A stretch of 64,000 nucleotides of DNA, from contig JAFLDL010000005.1 in the NCBI GenBank assembly GCA_017302435.1, positions 62,001-126,000 of the forward strand. The letters are read 5' to 3'. Positions 26,530-34,653 of the stretch are shown here, in pieces (within the stretch, counting starts at the first letter, position 1; every line of letters starts with the position of its first letter). The DNA is from Candidatus Accumulibacter necessarius (lineage in GTDB: Bacteria > Pseudomonadota > Gammaproteobacteria > Burkholderiales > Rhodocyclaceae). A program made the translations under genes and the position numbers. Under the pieces are notes generated by a model that did not search any database, was not told the origin of the DNA, and worked only from the letters and a program-made list of their open reading frames with translations.

Positions 26530-28146
26530 ATGCTGCGCATCAGCGAAATCCGCCTTCCACTGGAGCATCCTCCGGCCGCCCTGGCGGCGGCGGTTGCTGC
26601 CCGCCTCGGCGTCGCCGAGGACCACATCCTCGAACTCGGCGTTTTCCGGCGCAGTTGCGATGCGCGCAAAGCCAGTGCGCCGACGTTCAGCTACAGCGTC
26701 GACGTCGCGTTGGCCGACGAGAAGGCCGTGCTCGCCGGTTTCGCCGACGATCCGCGGGTGCAGCGGACGCCGGACATGCGCTATCACTTCGTCGGACAGG
26801 CACCGATACCGCTGGCGACGCGACCGGTCGTCGTCGGCTTTGGCCCGGCCGGCATCTTTGCCGCGCTGGTTCTGGCGCAGAGCGGCTTCCGGCCGATCGT
26901 CCTCGAGCGTGGCAAGGCCGTCCGCGAGCGCACGCAGGATACCTGGGGGCTGTGGCGAAAGAAGGTGCTCGACCCCGAGTCGAACGTCCAGTTTGGCGAG
27001 GGCGGCGCCGGCACCTTTTCCGATGGCAAGCTCTACAGCCAGATCAAGGACCCCAAGCACTACGGCCGCAAGGTGCTCGAGGAATTTGTCAAAGCCGGCG
27101 CGCCGGCGGAAATCCTTTATGTCAGCAAACCGCACATCGGCACCTTCCGGCTGGTCGGCATGGTCGAGCAGATGCGCCACGAGATCGAGCAACTCGGCGG
27201 CGAGATTCGCTTTCAGCAGCGAGTGACCGGGCTGCAGATCGAAGCGGGACGGGTGCGGGGTGTCACGCTCGCTTCCGGCGAGGAGCTGTCTGCCGGGCAT
27301 GTGATCCTGGCACTCGGCCACAGCGCCCGCGATACCTTCACGATGCTGCAGCGCGCCGGCGTCTTCATGGAGGCCAAACCCTTTTCGATTGGCTTCCGCA
27401 TCGAACACCCGCAATCACTGATCGACCAGGCACGTCTGGGACCGCATGCCGGCAACCCCTTGCTCGGTGCCGCCGACTACAAGCTGGTGCATCACTGCCG
27501 CAACGGACGCTCGGTGTACAGCTTCTGCATGTGCCCCGGAGGCACCGTGGTGGCCGCCACTTCCGAACTCAACCGGGTGGTGACCAACGGCATGAGCCAG
27601 TACTCGCGCAACGAGCGCAACGCCAACGCCGGCATCGTCGTCGGCATCACGCCGCTCGACTACCCCGGCGGGCCGCTGGCCGGCATCGAGCTGCAGCGCG
27701 ACCTCGAAGCGCGCGCTTTCGAGCTCGGTGGCGGCACCTACGAGGCACCGGCGCAACTGGTTGGCGATTTTCTTGCCGGCCGGCCATCGACCGCGCTTGG
27801 CACGGTGGTCCCTTCGTACCAGCCCGGCGTTCGCCTGACCGATCTCACCAGCGCCCTGCCGGATTATGCCATCGCCGCGATCCGCGAAGCGCTACCAGCG
27901 TTTGATCGCCAGATTCGCGGCTTTGCGATGCCTGATGCGGTGCTCACCGGCGTCGAGACGCGCACTTCGTCGCCGCTGCGCATCACCCGCGGTGACGATT
28001 GCCAGAGCGTGAACGTGAAGGGCCTGTACCCGGCCGGCGAAGGTGCCGGTTACGCGGGTGGTATTCTCTCCGCCGGCGTCGACGGGATCCGGGTTGCCGA
28101 GGCCGCGACGCGGGAGATGCTCAGGGGCGGGGCTGACGGGGTCTGA
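26530..28146 (+). CDS. Large FAD-dependent oxidoreductase (COG2509 type)
   Basis: 538 residues. An N-terminal domain of ~95 residues (LRISEIRLPLEHPPAAL, FRRSCDARK) precedes a Rossmann FAD motif (PVVVGFGPAGIFAALVLA). VQFGEGGAGTFSDGKLYSQ and the C-terminal FAD closure GLYPAGEGAGYAGGILSAG are diagnostic of the uncharacterised FAD-dependent dehydrogenases related to BaiN/HI0933. The reaction is unknown. It lies 32 bp after the aldolase on the same strand. Confidence 0.85.
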   Translation: MLRISEIRLPLEHPPAALAAAVAARLGVAEDHILELGVFRRSCDARKASAPTFSYSVDVALADEKAVLAGFADDPRVQRTPDMRYHFVGQAPIPLATRPVVVGFGPAGIFAALVLAQSGFRPIVLERGKAVRERTQDTWGLWRKKVLDPESNVQFGEGGAGTFSDGKLYSQIKDPKHYGRKVLEEFVKAGAPAEILYVSKPHIGTFRLVGMVEQMRHEIEQLGGEIRFQQRVTGLQIEAGRVRGVTLASGEELSAGHVILALGHSARDTFTMLQRAGVFMEAKPFSIGFRIEHPQSLIDQARLGPHAGNPLLGAADYKLVHHCRNGRSVYSFCMCPGGTVVAATSELNRVVTNGMSQYSRNERNANAGIVVGITPLDYPGGPLAGIELQRDLEARAFELGGGTYEAPAQLVGDFLAGRPSTALGTVVPSYQPGVRLTDLTSALPDYAIAAIREALPAFDRQIRGFAMPDAVLTGVETRTSSPLRITRGDDCQSVNVKGLYPAGEGAGYAGGILSAGVDGIRVAEAATREMLRGGADGV

Positions 28147-28205
28147 GACAATCCTCACAGATCAGCTTGGCGCGGCATGACTGAACACGGGCAGGAGACG
28201 CGTTA

Positions 28206-28215
28206 TTTGCTTATT
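28206..28215 (+). promoter_or_regulatory. TTTGCTTATT element upstream of first DUF302/SoxY unit
   Basis: TTTGCTTATT followed by GGAAATAA (partial dyad TTAT-TGGAA-ATAA), about 107 bp before the truncated DUF302 frame. One of five occurrences of TTGCTTAT at sulfur-gene promoters in this window. A LysR-type operator is inferred. Confidence 0.5.
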
Positions 28216-28321
28216 GGAAATAAATCGTTTTCGTGGCTCTTCGTCGTCTGCATCATGCGTCTCTGGTGCGCCGGCTGCTGCAGGCTCGGAAAAGCCGGCA
28301 GGGCATGAGCGACAGAATGAA

Positions 28322-28537
28322 ATGGGCAGAGTGCTGAGCGTCCTCCTCGCAATGAGTCTTTCCCTGACCACTGGCGGTACTCTGGCGCAGGTCCACCGAC
28401 GTCTCGACTGGGCTGTGAGTTGGACGGACGCGGCGCCAAATCCGAACCGACTGCCGGACAGCGTGTACCGGGCTGCTTCCCGATTACCCAAGGGCCTGGA
28501 AGAGATCATCCGGGCCGATGCCAGGGGTGTCCTGTGA
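28322..28537 (+). pseudogene. Internally deleted DUF302 gene (copy 1)
   Basis: 71 codons. The signal peptide (VLLAMSLSLTTGGTLAQ) joins directly to the last ~45 residues (LDWAVSWTDAAPNPNRLPDS, YRAASRLPKGLEEII). The full-length copy 2 at 29899-30573 has ~150 additional residues between these parts, including most of the DUF302 domain. The upstream ~120 bp are also duplicated. The frame stays open, so a short secreted peptide could still be made. Confidence 0.75.
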
Positions 28538-28547
28538 GGGAGATGTG

Positions 28548-29003
28548 ATGAGTGATCGACGCGGGTTCCTGGCGCTTGCCGCTACCGCGCTGCTTGCGCG
28601 CTTTCTGGGCAACCCCGGCGTGGCCTGGGCCAGCGACCGCAACGTCAATGCCTTCAGCGCCCACAGCCCGGAGTCGGTGTATTCCGCTCTTGGGCTGCCG
28701 GCGCCGGCGGAAAGCGCGTCGATCGTCATTCAGGTCCCCGATGTCGCCGAAAACGGTGCTCAGGTGCCTGTCGAAGTGAGCGTTCATCTGCCTCGGGTAC
28801 AACGCATTCTACTGATCGGCGAACGCAACCTGTTTCCGCTGCTGGCCGACATCCGCCTCAGCGAGCGCAGCCAACCGTGGTTCGATGCCCGAGTGAAGCT
28901 GGCCGAAAGCTCCCGCATCCGGGTCGTTGCCGAAGCAGACGGCCGTCTTTTCACCGCATCACGTTCGGTAAGGGTGATCGTCGGCGGCTGCCTGCCGGGT
29001 TAA
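28548..29003 (+). CDS. soxY: SoxY-like sulfur carrier protein
   Basis: 151 residues. A Tat-type signal (DRRGFLALAATALLARFL) is followed by the SoxY beta-sandwich (NAFSAHSPESVYSALG, VEVSVHLPRVQRILLIGE). The C-terminus is VIVGGCLPG. Canonical SoxY ends GGCGG, whose Cys carries the sulfur substrate; here the Cys is kept but the tail differs. The RBS GAGGGAGATG lies just after the truncated DUF302 stop. The partner soxZ is missing from this copy and survives 2 kb downstream in copy 2. Confidence 0.8.
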   Translation: MSDRRGFLALAATALLARFLGNPGVAWASDRNVNAFSAHSPESVYSALGLPAPAESASIVIQVPDVAENGAQVPVEVSVHLPRVQRILLIGERNLFPLLADIRLSERSQPWFDARVKLAESSRIRVVAEADGRLFTASRSVRVIVGGCLPG

Positions 29004-29070
29004 GGACGGGGCAACGGGGGGTCGACTGGGCCACGCGCGAGCCGCGGCGAACGAGTCCTTGCTCACCTGC

Positions 29071-29607
29071 TTATGCAGAGATGCCAGGAGTCTTCGGTGA
29101 GGTGCAGCCGACCGTATCGCCGTCCTCGGACTGTTCACTCCTGAGGATGGTATAGCCGTGGATCTGGAGGACACGCATGGCCTTTTCGACCTTCTTGACC
29201 TCCTTCGGCGAGTTGGCACTAGTTCGCGATTGCGACCCGAGGGTGTCGTCAGCAAGCTCGAAACCGTGGCATCGCAACCACTCGATGATCGTTGCCAGAC
29301 CCTTGCGGCCGATTCCCTCGGCCCGTTCGATGCGCCGATGACCCAGGCGGGCGACCTCGCCCGGAGTGAAATCCGAACGATCAAAAACCTTTCCCAACGC
29401 ATTCCGCTGCATGGTCGGCAGTTGCCGCTGCGTCAGCACCTCGCAGACGGGCTGATCGCCCGTGCTGGATCCCGCGTTCGCCGTCTCTGGTGTTCCATGA
29501 TGCGACATTTCGTTGGCTTTCAATGCAGTTCCGGGTTCGGTTCGCCAGCCGTGGTCTGGGCCCTGCCCGTGGCGCGCAGCCACGAGAACACGCTCGTAAT
29601 CTGACAT
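29071..29607 (-). CDS. Hypothetical protein with RpoA-CTD-like helix-hairpin-helix
   Basis: 178 residues from ATG 29607. The centre (FTPGEVARLGHRRIERAEGI then GRKGLATIIEWLRCHGFEL) resembles the helix-hairpin-helix fold of the RNA polymerase alpha C-terminal domain. The C-terminal part (KEVKKVEKAMRVLQIHGYTIL) is helical. This suggests nucleic-acid binding. It lies in the opposite direction between the two duplicated sox units, so it probably arrived separately. No family name was recognised; the plus-strand frame over the same bases shows no such motif. Confidence 0.55.
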   Translation of the reverse strand: MSDYERVLVAARHGQGPDHGWRTEPGTALKANEMSHHGTPETANAGSSTGDQPVCEVLTQRQLPTMQRNALGKVFDRSDFTPGEVARLGHRRIERAEGIGRKGLATIIEWLRCHGFELADDTLGSQSRTSANSPKEVKKVEKAMRVLQIHGYTILRSEQSEDGDTVGCTSPKTPGISA

Positions 29608-29775
29608 TCCATCTCGGCACCCCAGGGGAATCGGCGACCAAACATGCTGCGACATTAAACAGGAGGCAACCGCAAGCAAAGCAAGAATTTCTTCTAACCA
29701 TATTCCGCCAAAGCCGATTTTCCGCCGCCTTGGTTGCACCGTCTCAGCACCCGACGCGAGGCGCCGAAAGCGCTA

Positions 29776-29785
29776 TTTGCTTATT
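29776..29785 (+). promoter_or_regulatory. TTTGCTTATT element upstream of second DUF302/SoxY unit
   Basis: TTTGCTTATT followed by CCAAATTAATC, 114 bp before the intact DUF302 gene. It is the duplicated counterpart of the element at 28206. Confidence 0.5.
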
Positions 29786-29898
29786 CCAAATTAATCGTTT
29801 TCGAGGCTCTTCCCCGCCGGCATCATGCGTGGCGTGTCAGCCCGCTTCGGCAGGCTTGGAAAAGGGGAAGAGCATGAACGACAAAGTGACAGGGTGAG

Positions 29899-30573
29899 AT
29901 GGCCAGCCTGCTGAACGTCCTTCCTGCAATCAGCGTCGCCCTCGTTACGGGTGGCGCGTTGGCGCAACCCACAAAAGGCGCCGGCAGCAGGACTGACTGT
30001 ATCCTCACCGAGAGGTGCTCGCGACCAGTGCCCACCGTGCAGCCGTTAGCCCCCAACACCATGATGGAGCCGGTCACGCGAGAGGCACGGCGACAGCTCA
30101 TCGAAAGTTCGCTGGCGCAATCGCCGTTTTCGCTTCGCCAGCTGATCAACCTGATGACCCACAAGGTCGAGGCCCAGTCAGGCCTTTCCTGGGATGACGT
30201 CATCGCTTCGATGAAGCAGCGGGCGAACAAGATCAACTTGAAGTTCATCGGCGCTCACCCGGTGCACCAGGAAGTGGAGGCGATCACCGGCAAGCCAACA
30301 CCGAAGGTGGCGATCTACCACTTCTGTGACGCGCTGCTTGCCCGGGAGCTCCTCGATTACAGCCTTGAGTTCGCGGTCCTTCTACCCTGCCGCATCACCG
30401 TCGTTGAAGACGCCCAGCAGAAGATCTGGCTGACCATGCTCGACTGGGATGTGAGCTGGACCGATGCCGCGCCTGGTCCGGAGCGACTGCCGGACAGCGT
30501 GTACCAGGCCGCTTCCCGACTACGCAAGGGCCTGGAAGAAATCATCCAGGCCGGTGCCACTGGTGCACTGTGA
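29899..30573 (+). CDS. DUF302 domain protein of Sox/Fcc locus
   Basis: 224 residues with a signal peptide (LLNVLPAISVALVTGGALA). The C-terminal half is DUF302: HPVHQEVEAITGKPTPKV, IYHFCDALLARELLDYS, LLPCRITVVEDAQQKIWL. A proline-rich linker and a helical region lie between. DUF302 proteins recur beside soxYZ and flavocytochrome c in sulfur oxidisers; their biochemical role is unknown. Two Cys residues (HFCD and LPCR) could bind heme, metal or a sulfur intermediate, which is inference. Confidence 0.8.
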   Translation: MASLLNVLPAISVALVTGGALAQPTKGAGSRTDCILTERCSRPVPTVQPLAPNTMMEPVTREARRQLIESSLAQSPFSLRQLINLMTHKVEAQSGLSWDDVIASMKQRANKINLKFIGAHPVHQEVEAITGKPTPKVAIYHFCDALLARELLDYSLEFAVLLPCRITVVEDAQQKIWLTMLDWDVSWTDAAPGPERLPDSVYQAASRLRKGLEEIIQAGATGAL

Positions 30574-30583
30574 GGGAGATGTG

Positions 30584-30791
30584 ATGGGCTATTGGCGCGA
30601 GTTCCTGGCGCTGTCCTCTGCCTCAGGGCAGTCCGTTCCTGGCCTGGGCCAGCGAGCGCAGCCCGGCCTGGATCGAGGCCAAAGTGAAGCTCGCCGCAAG
30701 CTCCCGCAGCCGGGTCATTGCCCAAACCGACGGTCGCCTCGGCACCGTCTCACGCTCGGTAGCGGTGCTCGTCGGGGGCTGCCCGGGCTAA
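30584..30791 (+). pseudogene. SoxY remnant (copy 2), centre deleted and frameshifted
   Basis: The first codons match soxY copy 1 (REFLAL). The sequence then jumps from the signal-peptide end to the C-terminal part, which in a different frame reads WIEAKVKLAASS and VAVLVGGCPG before a TAA. The junction lies at CAGCGA, a 6-bp word present at both ends of the deleted segment in copy 1. The stop is 17 bp before soxZ, so it may still provide the soxZ leader. Confidence 0.75.
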
Positions 30792-30807
30792 GAAAGGAAC
30801 GACGGAG

Positions 30808-31122
30808 GTGATCGACTACGCCATCCGCCTGCGGGCCACGGTCGACGAGCAGGGTGCACTGATCAAGGCACTGCTCGCTCACCCAATGGAAAGCGGCTTC
30901 AGGAGGAATGCAGCGGGCGAGGTCTCCCCGGCCCACTACCTTACCGAAATCTCGCTCAGCATCAACGGCGAAGTCGTGGCCAAGGTGCTCACCGGTTCCG
31001 GTGTCGCCACAGATCCCCTGTTCGGCTGGCGGATTGCCGGCGTCCAGCGCGGCGATACGGTGACCGTCGCCTGGCGCGACAACCTCGGCAACACACAAAG
31101 CAAAGACACCAGAGCCCAATGA
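30808..31122 (+). CDS. soxZ: Thiosulfate oxidation carrier complex protein SoxZ
   Basis: 104 residues, typical SoxZ size. The immunoglobulin-like fold is indicated by IRLRATVDEQGALIKALLAH, HPMESGFRR, YLTEISLSINGEVV and the C-terminal GDTVTVAWRDNLGN. SoxZ pairs with SoxY in the periplasm to position the sulfur-carrying Cys arm. The adjacent soxY is broken, so the working partner is probably the copy-1 SoxY at 28548. Confidence 0.9.
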   Translation: MIDYAIRLRATVDEQGALIKALLAHPMESGFRRNAAGEVSPAHYLTEISLSINGEVVAKVLTGSGVATDPLFGWRIAGVQRGDTVTVAWRDNLGNTQSKDTRAQ

Positions 31123-31171
31123 ATCCCTTCACCGCAAGCCCCGTTTGTAGTTCTTCAATCAAGGAGTCGCC

Positions 31172-31483
31172 ATGCAGAAACTCGCTCTTGCCCTCGCCGG
31201 CACACTCATCGCGCTGAACGCGTTGGCCGAGCCCAGATCGGCTGCTGTCCCGCCAGCCAATATTCCGTACTTCGCGGCCAACTGCGCGAACTGCCATGGC
31301 ACCGACGGCAGGGCCGTCAGCGCCATTCCACCCTTGGCGGGACGCGACAGAGCCTATCTGGAGGAAACCATGAAGGCTTACAAGACGGGTGCGCGCCCGG
31401 CCACGATCATGCACCAACTCGCCAAGGGCTATACCGACGAAGAAATTGCCATCCTTGCTGAATACTTTGCCAAACAGAAATAA
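31172..31483 (+). CDS. Periplasmic c-type cytochrome, probable flavocytochrome c heme subunit (FccA/SoxE-like)
   Basis: 103 residues with a signal peptide ending near LNALA. A single heme site CANCH lies at residues 38-42, with a probable axial Met in ATIMHQLAKGY. It has class I (c553-like) size. It lies 11 bp before fccB, so it is the likely heme-binding partner of the FccB flavoprotein that accepts electrons from sulfide. The RBS is AAGGAG. Confidence 0.85.
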   Translation: MQKLALALAGTLIALNALAEPRSAAVPPANIPYFAANCANCHGTDGRAVSAIPPLAGRDRAYLEETMKAYKTGARPATIMHQLAKGYTDEEIAILAEYFAKQK

Positions 31484-31494
31484 GGAGCCCTGAC

Positions 31495-32799
31495 ATGTCC
31501 CGCTTCAACCCTTATCGTCGTCGCCTGCTGCACGCTCTGGGCGCCTCGACTGCGCTTGCTGCCGCCGGCCTTCCCGTTAGCAGCTTCGCTGCCGCCACCA
31601 CCAAGCCAGGCAGGAAGCTCGGGCGTGTCGTCGTCATCGGCGCCGGCTTCGGTGGTGCCACTGCAGCCAAGTATCTGCGCAAGTGGAGCAACGGCGCCAT
31701 CGAAGTGATACTCATCGAGCGCAATCAGCAGTTTGTTTCCTGTCCTGCGTCCAACGAAGTCCTTGGTGGCAACCGCGCCTACGATTCGCTGGTGCACAGT
31801 TACGACGGGCTCAGGAAGAACTGGGGAATCAGGCTGGTGCACGCCTCGGTGACCGGCATCGACGCCGACAGGCGCCGCGTCAGGACCGACAGCGCGGGGG
31901 ATTTCCAATACGACCGACTTGTTCTCTCCCCGGGCTTCGACTTCATCTACAGTGGCATTGCCGGCTACGACGCCAAGGCGCAAGAAACCATCCTTCACGC
32001 CTGGAAGGCAGGCCCGCAGACGCTGGCTCTGCGCAAACAACTCGAAGACCTGACCGACGGTGGCACTTACGTCCTCTCGATCCCGAAGGCTCCCTACCGT
32101 TGTCCGCCGGGTCCCTATGAGCGCGCCAGCCAGATCGCCTGGTACTTCAAGACCCACAAGCCACGCTCCAAGGTGATCGTGCTTGACGCCAACGACAAGG
32201 TAGTGTCGAAGGAGAAGCTTTTCCTCGGCGTCTGGGAAAGCGATTACCAGGGCATCCTCGAGTACCGGCCGCGCTGGAACGTCGTTGCCGTCGATGCGGC
32301 GAAGAACATCGTTACCAGCGAACTGGGAGACAAGGAACGGGGTGATGTCCTGAACTTGCTGCCGCCGCAGCGCGCCGCCGACATTGCCCGCACTGCTGGC
32401 GTGATCAACGTCAACGACCGCTGGGCTGACGTCGACTGGATCAGCCTCGAATCGACCGCCGTCAAGAACATCCACGTCCTTGGCGACGCCCTCCAGGCTG
32501 CGCCCTTGATGCCCAAGTCAGGGCACATGGCCAACCAGCACGGCAAGGCGGCCGCCGCCGCGATCGTCGAAATTCTCTCGGGCCGTGACCCGCAACCCAC
32601 ACTGATGGCCAACACCTGCTACTCGCTGGTCGACGACAAGCGGGCTATCCACGTGTGTTCGGTGCACCGTTACCACCCCGAGAAGAAGGTGCCGCTGGTC
32701 GTGGAAGGCTCCGGCGGCGTGTCGAAGGAAGCGTCGGCGGAGGAAGGCATTTACACGCGGGCCTGGGCAACCACCATCTGGAAGGACACCCTGACCTGA
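31495..32799 (+). CDS. fccB: Sulfide dehydrogenase (flavocytochrome c) flavoprotein subunit
   Basis: 434 residues. A Tat signal (RRRLLHALGAS) and an FAD motif (VVVIGAGFGGATAAKYLRKW) begin the protein. FVSCPASNEVLGG holds one redox Cys, and TCYSLVDDKRAIHVCSVHRY lies near the C-terminus. GDALQAAPLMPKSGHMAN closes the FAD site. FccB oxidises sulfide to sulfur or polysulfide in the periplasm and passes electrons to the cytochrome subunit. With soxYZ and DUF302 it makes a sulfide-oxidation operon. Confidence 0.92.
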   Translation: MSRFNPYRRRLLHALGASTALAAAGLPVSSFAAATTKPGRKLGRVVVIGAGFGGATAAKYLRKWSNGAIEVILIERNQQFVSCPASNEVLGGNRAYDSLVHSYDGLRKNWGIRLVHASVTGIDADRRRVRTDSAGDFQYDRLVLSPGFDFIYSGIAGYDAKAQETILHAWKAGPQTLALRKQLEDLTDGGTYVLSIPKAPYRCPPGPYERASQIAWYFKTHKPRSKVIVLDANDKVVSKEKLFLGVWESDYQGILEYRPRWNVVAVDAAKNIVTSELGDKERGDVLNLLPPQRAADIARTAGVINVNDRWADVDWISLESTAVKNIHVLGDALQAAPLMPKSGHMANQHGKAAAAAIVEILSGRDPQPTLMANTCYSLVDDKRAIHVCSVHRYHPEKKVPLVVEGSGGVSKEASAEEGIYTRAWATTIWKDTLT

Positions 32800-32810
32800 T
32801 CGGCCAAGCG

Positions 32811-33341
32811 ATGGAGACCATCCTGATCGTCCCGGGTCTGCACAACAGTGGTCCAGGCCATTGGCAGACCTGGTTTGAAAATTCGCTCACCGATACCCGG
32901 CGGGTTGAGCAAGCCGACTGGGAACGTCCCTGTCTTGCCGACTGGGCGAGACGTGTGTGCGAGGTGGTTGCCGCGCAAAGCGAGCCGGTATGGGTCGTTG
33001 CCCACAGCTTTGGTTGCCTCGCAGCAGTCAGCGCTGGTCTGGTTTGTGCCAGTCGCATCCGTGCCGCCCTGCTCGTGGCACCGGCCGATCCCGATCGCTT
33101 CGGGCAAGCGGCCAATCTTCCGGAAGAGCGACTTGCCTTTCCCAGCCTCGTTGTAGCCAGCAACAACGATCCGTGGGTCAAGCATAGCGTCGCCGAACAC
33201 TGGGCAGGCGTCTGGGGCAGCCGCTACCGGAACATTGGCGACGCCGGCCACATCAACGTCGACTCGGGTTATGGCCCATGGCCGCAGGGTCTCGGTTTTC
33301 TCCAGGAGCTACAGCAGGAGGCGCTGGCCTTCAAGCTGTGA
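32811..33341 (+). CDS. RBBP9/YdeN-type alpha/beta hydrolase
   Basis: 176 residues. The start METILIVPGLHNSGPGHWQ, nucleophile elbow VAHSFGCLAAV and final histidine DAGHINVDSGYG define the RBBP9/YdeN serine hydrolase family. The ATG lies 12 bp after fccB, so it ends the sulfide-oxidation transcript. Family members are small esterases of unknown substrate. Confidence 0.85.
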   Translation: METILIVPGLHNSGPGHWQTWFENSLTDTRRVEQADWERPCLADWARRVCEVVAAQSEPVWVVAHSFGCLAAVSAGLVCASRIRAALLVAPADPDRFGQAANLPEERLAFPSLVVASNNDPWVKHSVAEHWAGVWGSRYRNIGDAGHINVDSGYGPWPQGLGFLQELQQEALAFKL

Positions 33342-33669
33342 CCTGGTCGGTGCAACTCGTTGTTGGCCAGTCCAGCGCTGCCGCCACAAGGGGCGCTCCC
33401 CGCCCGCCTTCTTCGCCCGGCGATTGAACCTTGGTTCTCGGGACTGCCTGTTGAACGGTCTGTAGCGGCCAGAGGGTTTTCGAATGCCTCCGACCGTGGA
33501 GAAGCTTATGCACCGGTGATTCATATTCTTTGCAGGTCTTCGTCGTTGCCCGGATGACCTGCTCGGGACTACCTTCTGCTGCTACCGACGGAATCCTGAT
33601 TCCGCCTTCTCTTGACGTCTGACCAGCATCCGGCCCGCCCACAACCCGAAACCTTTTCAAGGAATACCG
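33342..33669. other. Intergenic region before ssuA, no gene seen
   Basis: 328 bp without a convincing coding frame. It should contain the promoter of the ssuACB genes. No TTGCTTAT element, terminator or recognised operator was found. Confidence 0.6.
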
Positions 33670-34641
33670 ATGTCCCGAATCCTCAGACACGTCGCGGCCC
33701 TGGCTGCCTCTCTTCTCGCTGCCGTCGGCGTCGCCCGAGCTGCCGAACAACCAAAGGAGATCCGCGTCGACTACGCCTATTATTCCCCACCGAGCCTGGT
33801 GCTGAAGCGCTTTGGCTGGCTGGAACAGGAATTCAAGGCCGAGAACATTCTCGTCAAATGGGTGCTCAGCCAAGGCAGCAATCGGGCGCTCGAGTTCCTC
33901 AACAGCGGCAGCATAGACTTCGGTTCGACGGCGGGGCTGGCTGCCGTGCTGAGCAAAGCCAACGGCAACCCGATCAAGGGCGTGTACATCTACTCGCGGC
34001 CGGAATGGACGGCCCTGGTCGTGCCCAGGGATTCGCCGATCAAGTCAGTCAGGGATCTGAAGGGCAAGAAGGTTGCCGCTACCAAGGGCACCGACCCCTA
34101 CCTGTTCCTGCTACGCAGTCTGCACCTGGATGGACTGAAGAAAACCGACATCGAACATGCGAGCCTGCAGCATGCTGACGGTCGAGCCGCTCTCGAACAG
34201 GGAAAGGTTGATGCCTGGGCCGGCCTCGACCCCCTGATGGCGGCCAGCGAGATAGATGCCGGCTCGAAGCTGATCTATCGCAACGTATCGTTCAACACCT
34301 ACGGCTTCCTCAACACCACCGAATCGTTCAGCAAGCAGTATCCGGAACACGTCAAGCGCGTCATCGCCGCCTACGAAAAGGCGCGCAAGTGGATCCTCGC
34401 CAACCCCGAGGAGACGGCCAGAATCGTCGCCGAGGAGGCGAAGCTGTCATTGCCGGTCGCCAGGCTACAGTTGACGCGCAACGATTTCAGCAATCCGGTG
34501 CCCGGCGCCGAGCACCTCAAGGCGCTCAAGTCTGCAGCCCCGATCCTGGTTGAGGAAGAACTGGTCAAGAAGGGTACCGACGTCAACAAGGTGATGGACG
34601 ACCTGGTCGATCCAACCTGGGCCAAGGCCGTGGTGCGCTGA
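33670..34641 (+). CDS. ssuA: Sulfonate/nitrate-type ABC transporter substrate-binding protein
   Basis: 323 residues with an N-terminal signal peptide ending in GVARA. The periplasmic fold of the SsuA/TauA/NrtA group is shown by VKWVLSQGSNRALEFLNSGS, DFGSTAGLAAVLSKA, VRDLKGKKVAATKGTD and ALEQGKVDAWAGLDPL. Aliphatic sulfonates are the likely ligand given the surrounding sulfur genes. The RBS CAAGGA precedes the ATG. First gene of an A-C-B operon. Confidence 0.85.
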   Translation: MSRILRHVAALAASLLAAVGVARAAEQPKEIRVDYAYYSPPSLVLKRFGWLEQEFKAENILVKWVLSQGSNRALEFLNSGSIDFGSTAGLAAVLSKANGNPIKGVYIYSRPEWTALVVPRDSPIKSVRDLKGKKVAATKGTDPYLFLLRSLHLDGLKKTDIEHASLQHADGRAALEQGKVDAWAGLDPLMAASEIDAGSKLIYRNVSFNTYGFLNTTESFSKQYPEHVKRVIAAYEKARKWILANPEETARIVAEEAKLSLPVARLQLTRNDFSNPVPGAEHLKALKSAAPILVEEELVKKGTDVNKVMDDLVDPTWAKAVVR

Positions 34642-34653
34642 GGAGATTGGGCA

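Larger units (their letters stand above)
28199..29003 (+). repeat. Tandem duplication, unit 1 (promoter-DUF302'-soxY)
   Basis: Matches unit 2 (29762-30791) in the promoter, the start and end of the DUF302 gene, and both ends of soxY. Unit 1 lost the DUF302 centre but kept all of soxY. Confidence 0.7.
29762..30791 (+). repeat. Tandem duplication, unit 2 (promoter-DUF302-soxY')
   Basis: Counterpart of 28199-29003. Unit 2 keeps a full DUF302 gene but its soxY lost its centre. Confidence 0.7.

Noticed and set aside
29158-29604. Plus-strand 148-codon frame between the sox units
   Set aside because: The opposite strand carries a coherent helix-hairpin-helix protein, so the plus frame is probably its shadow.
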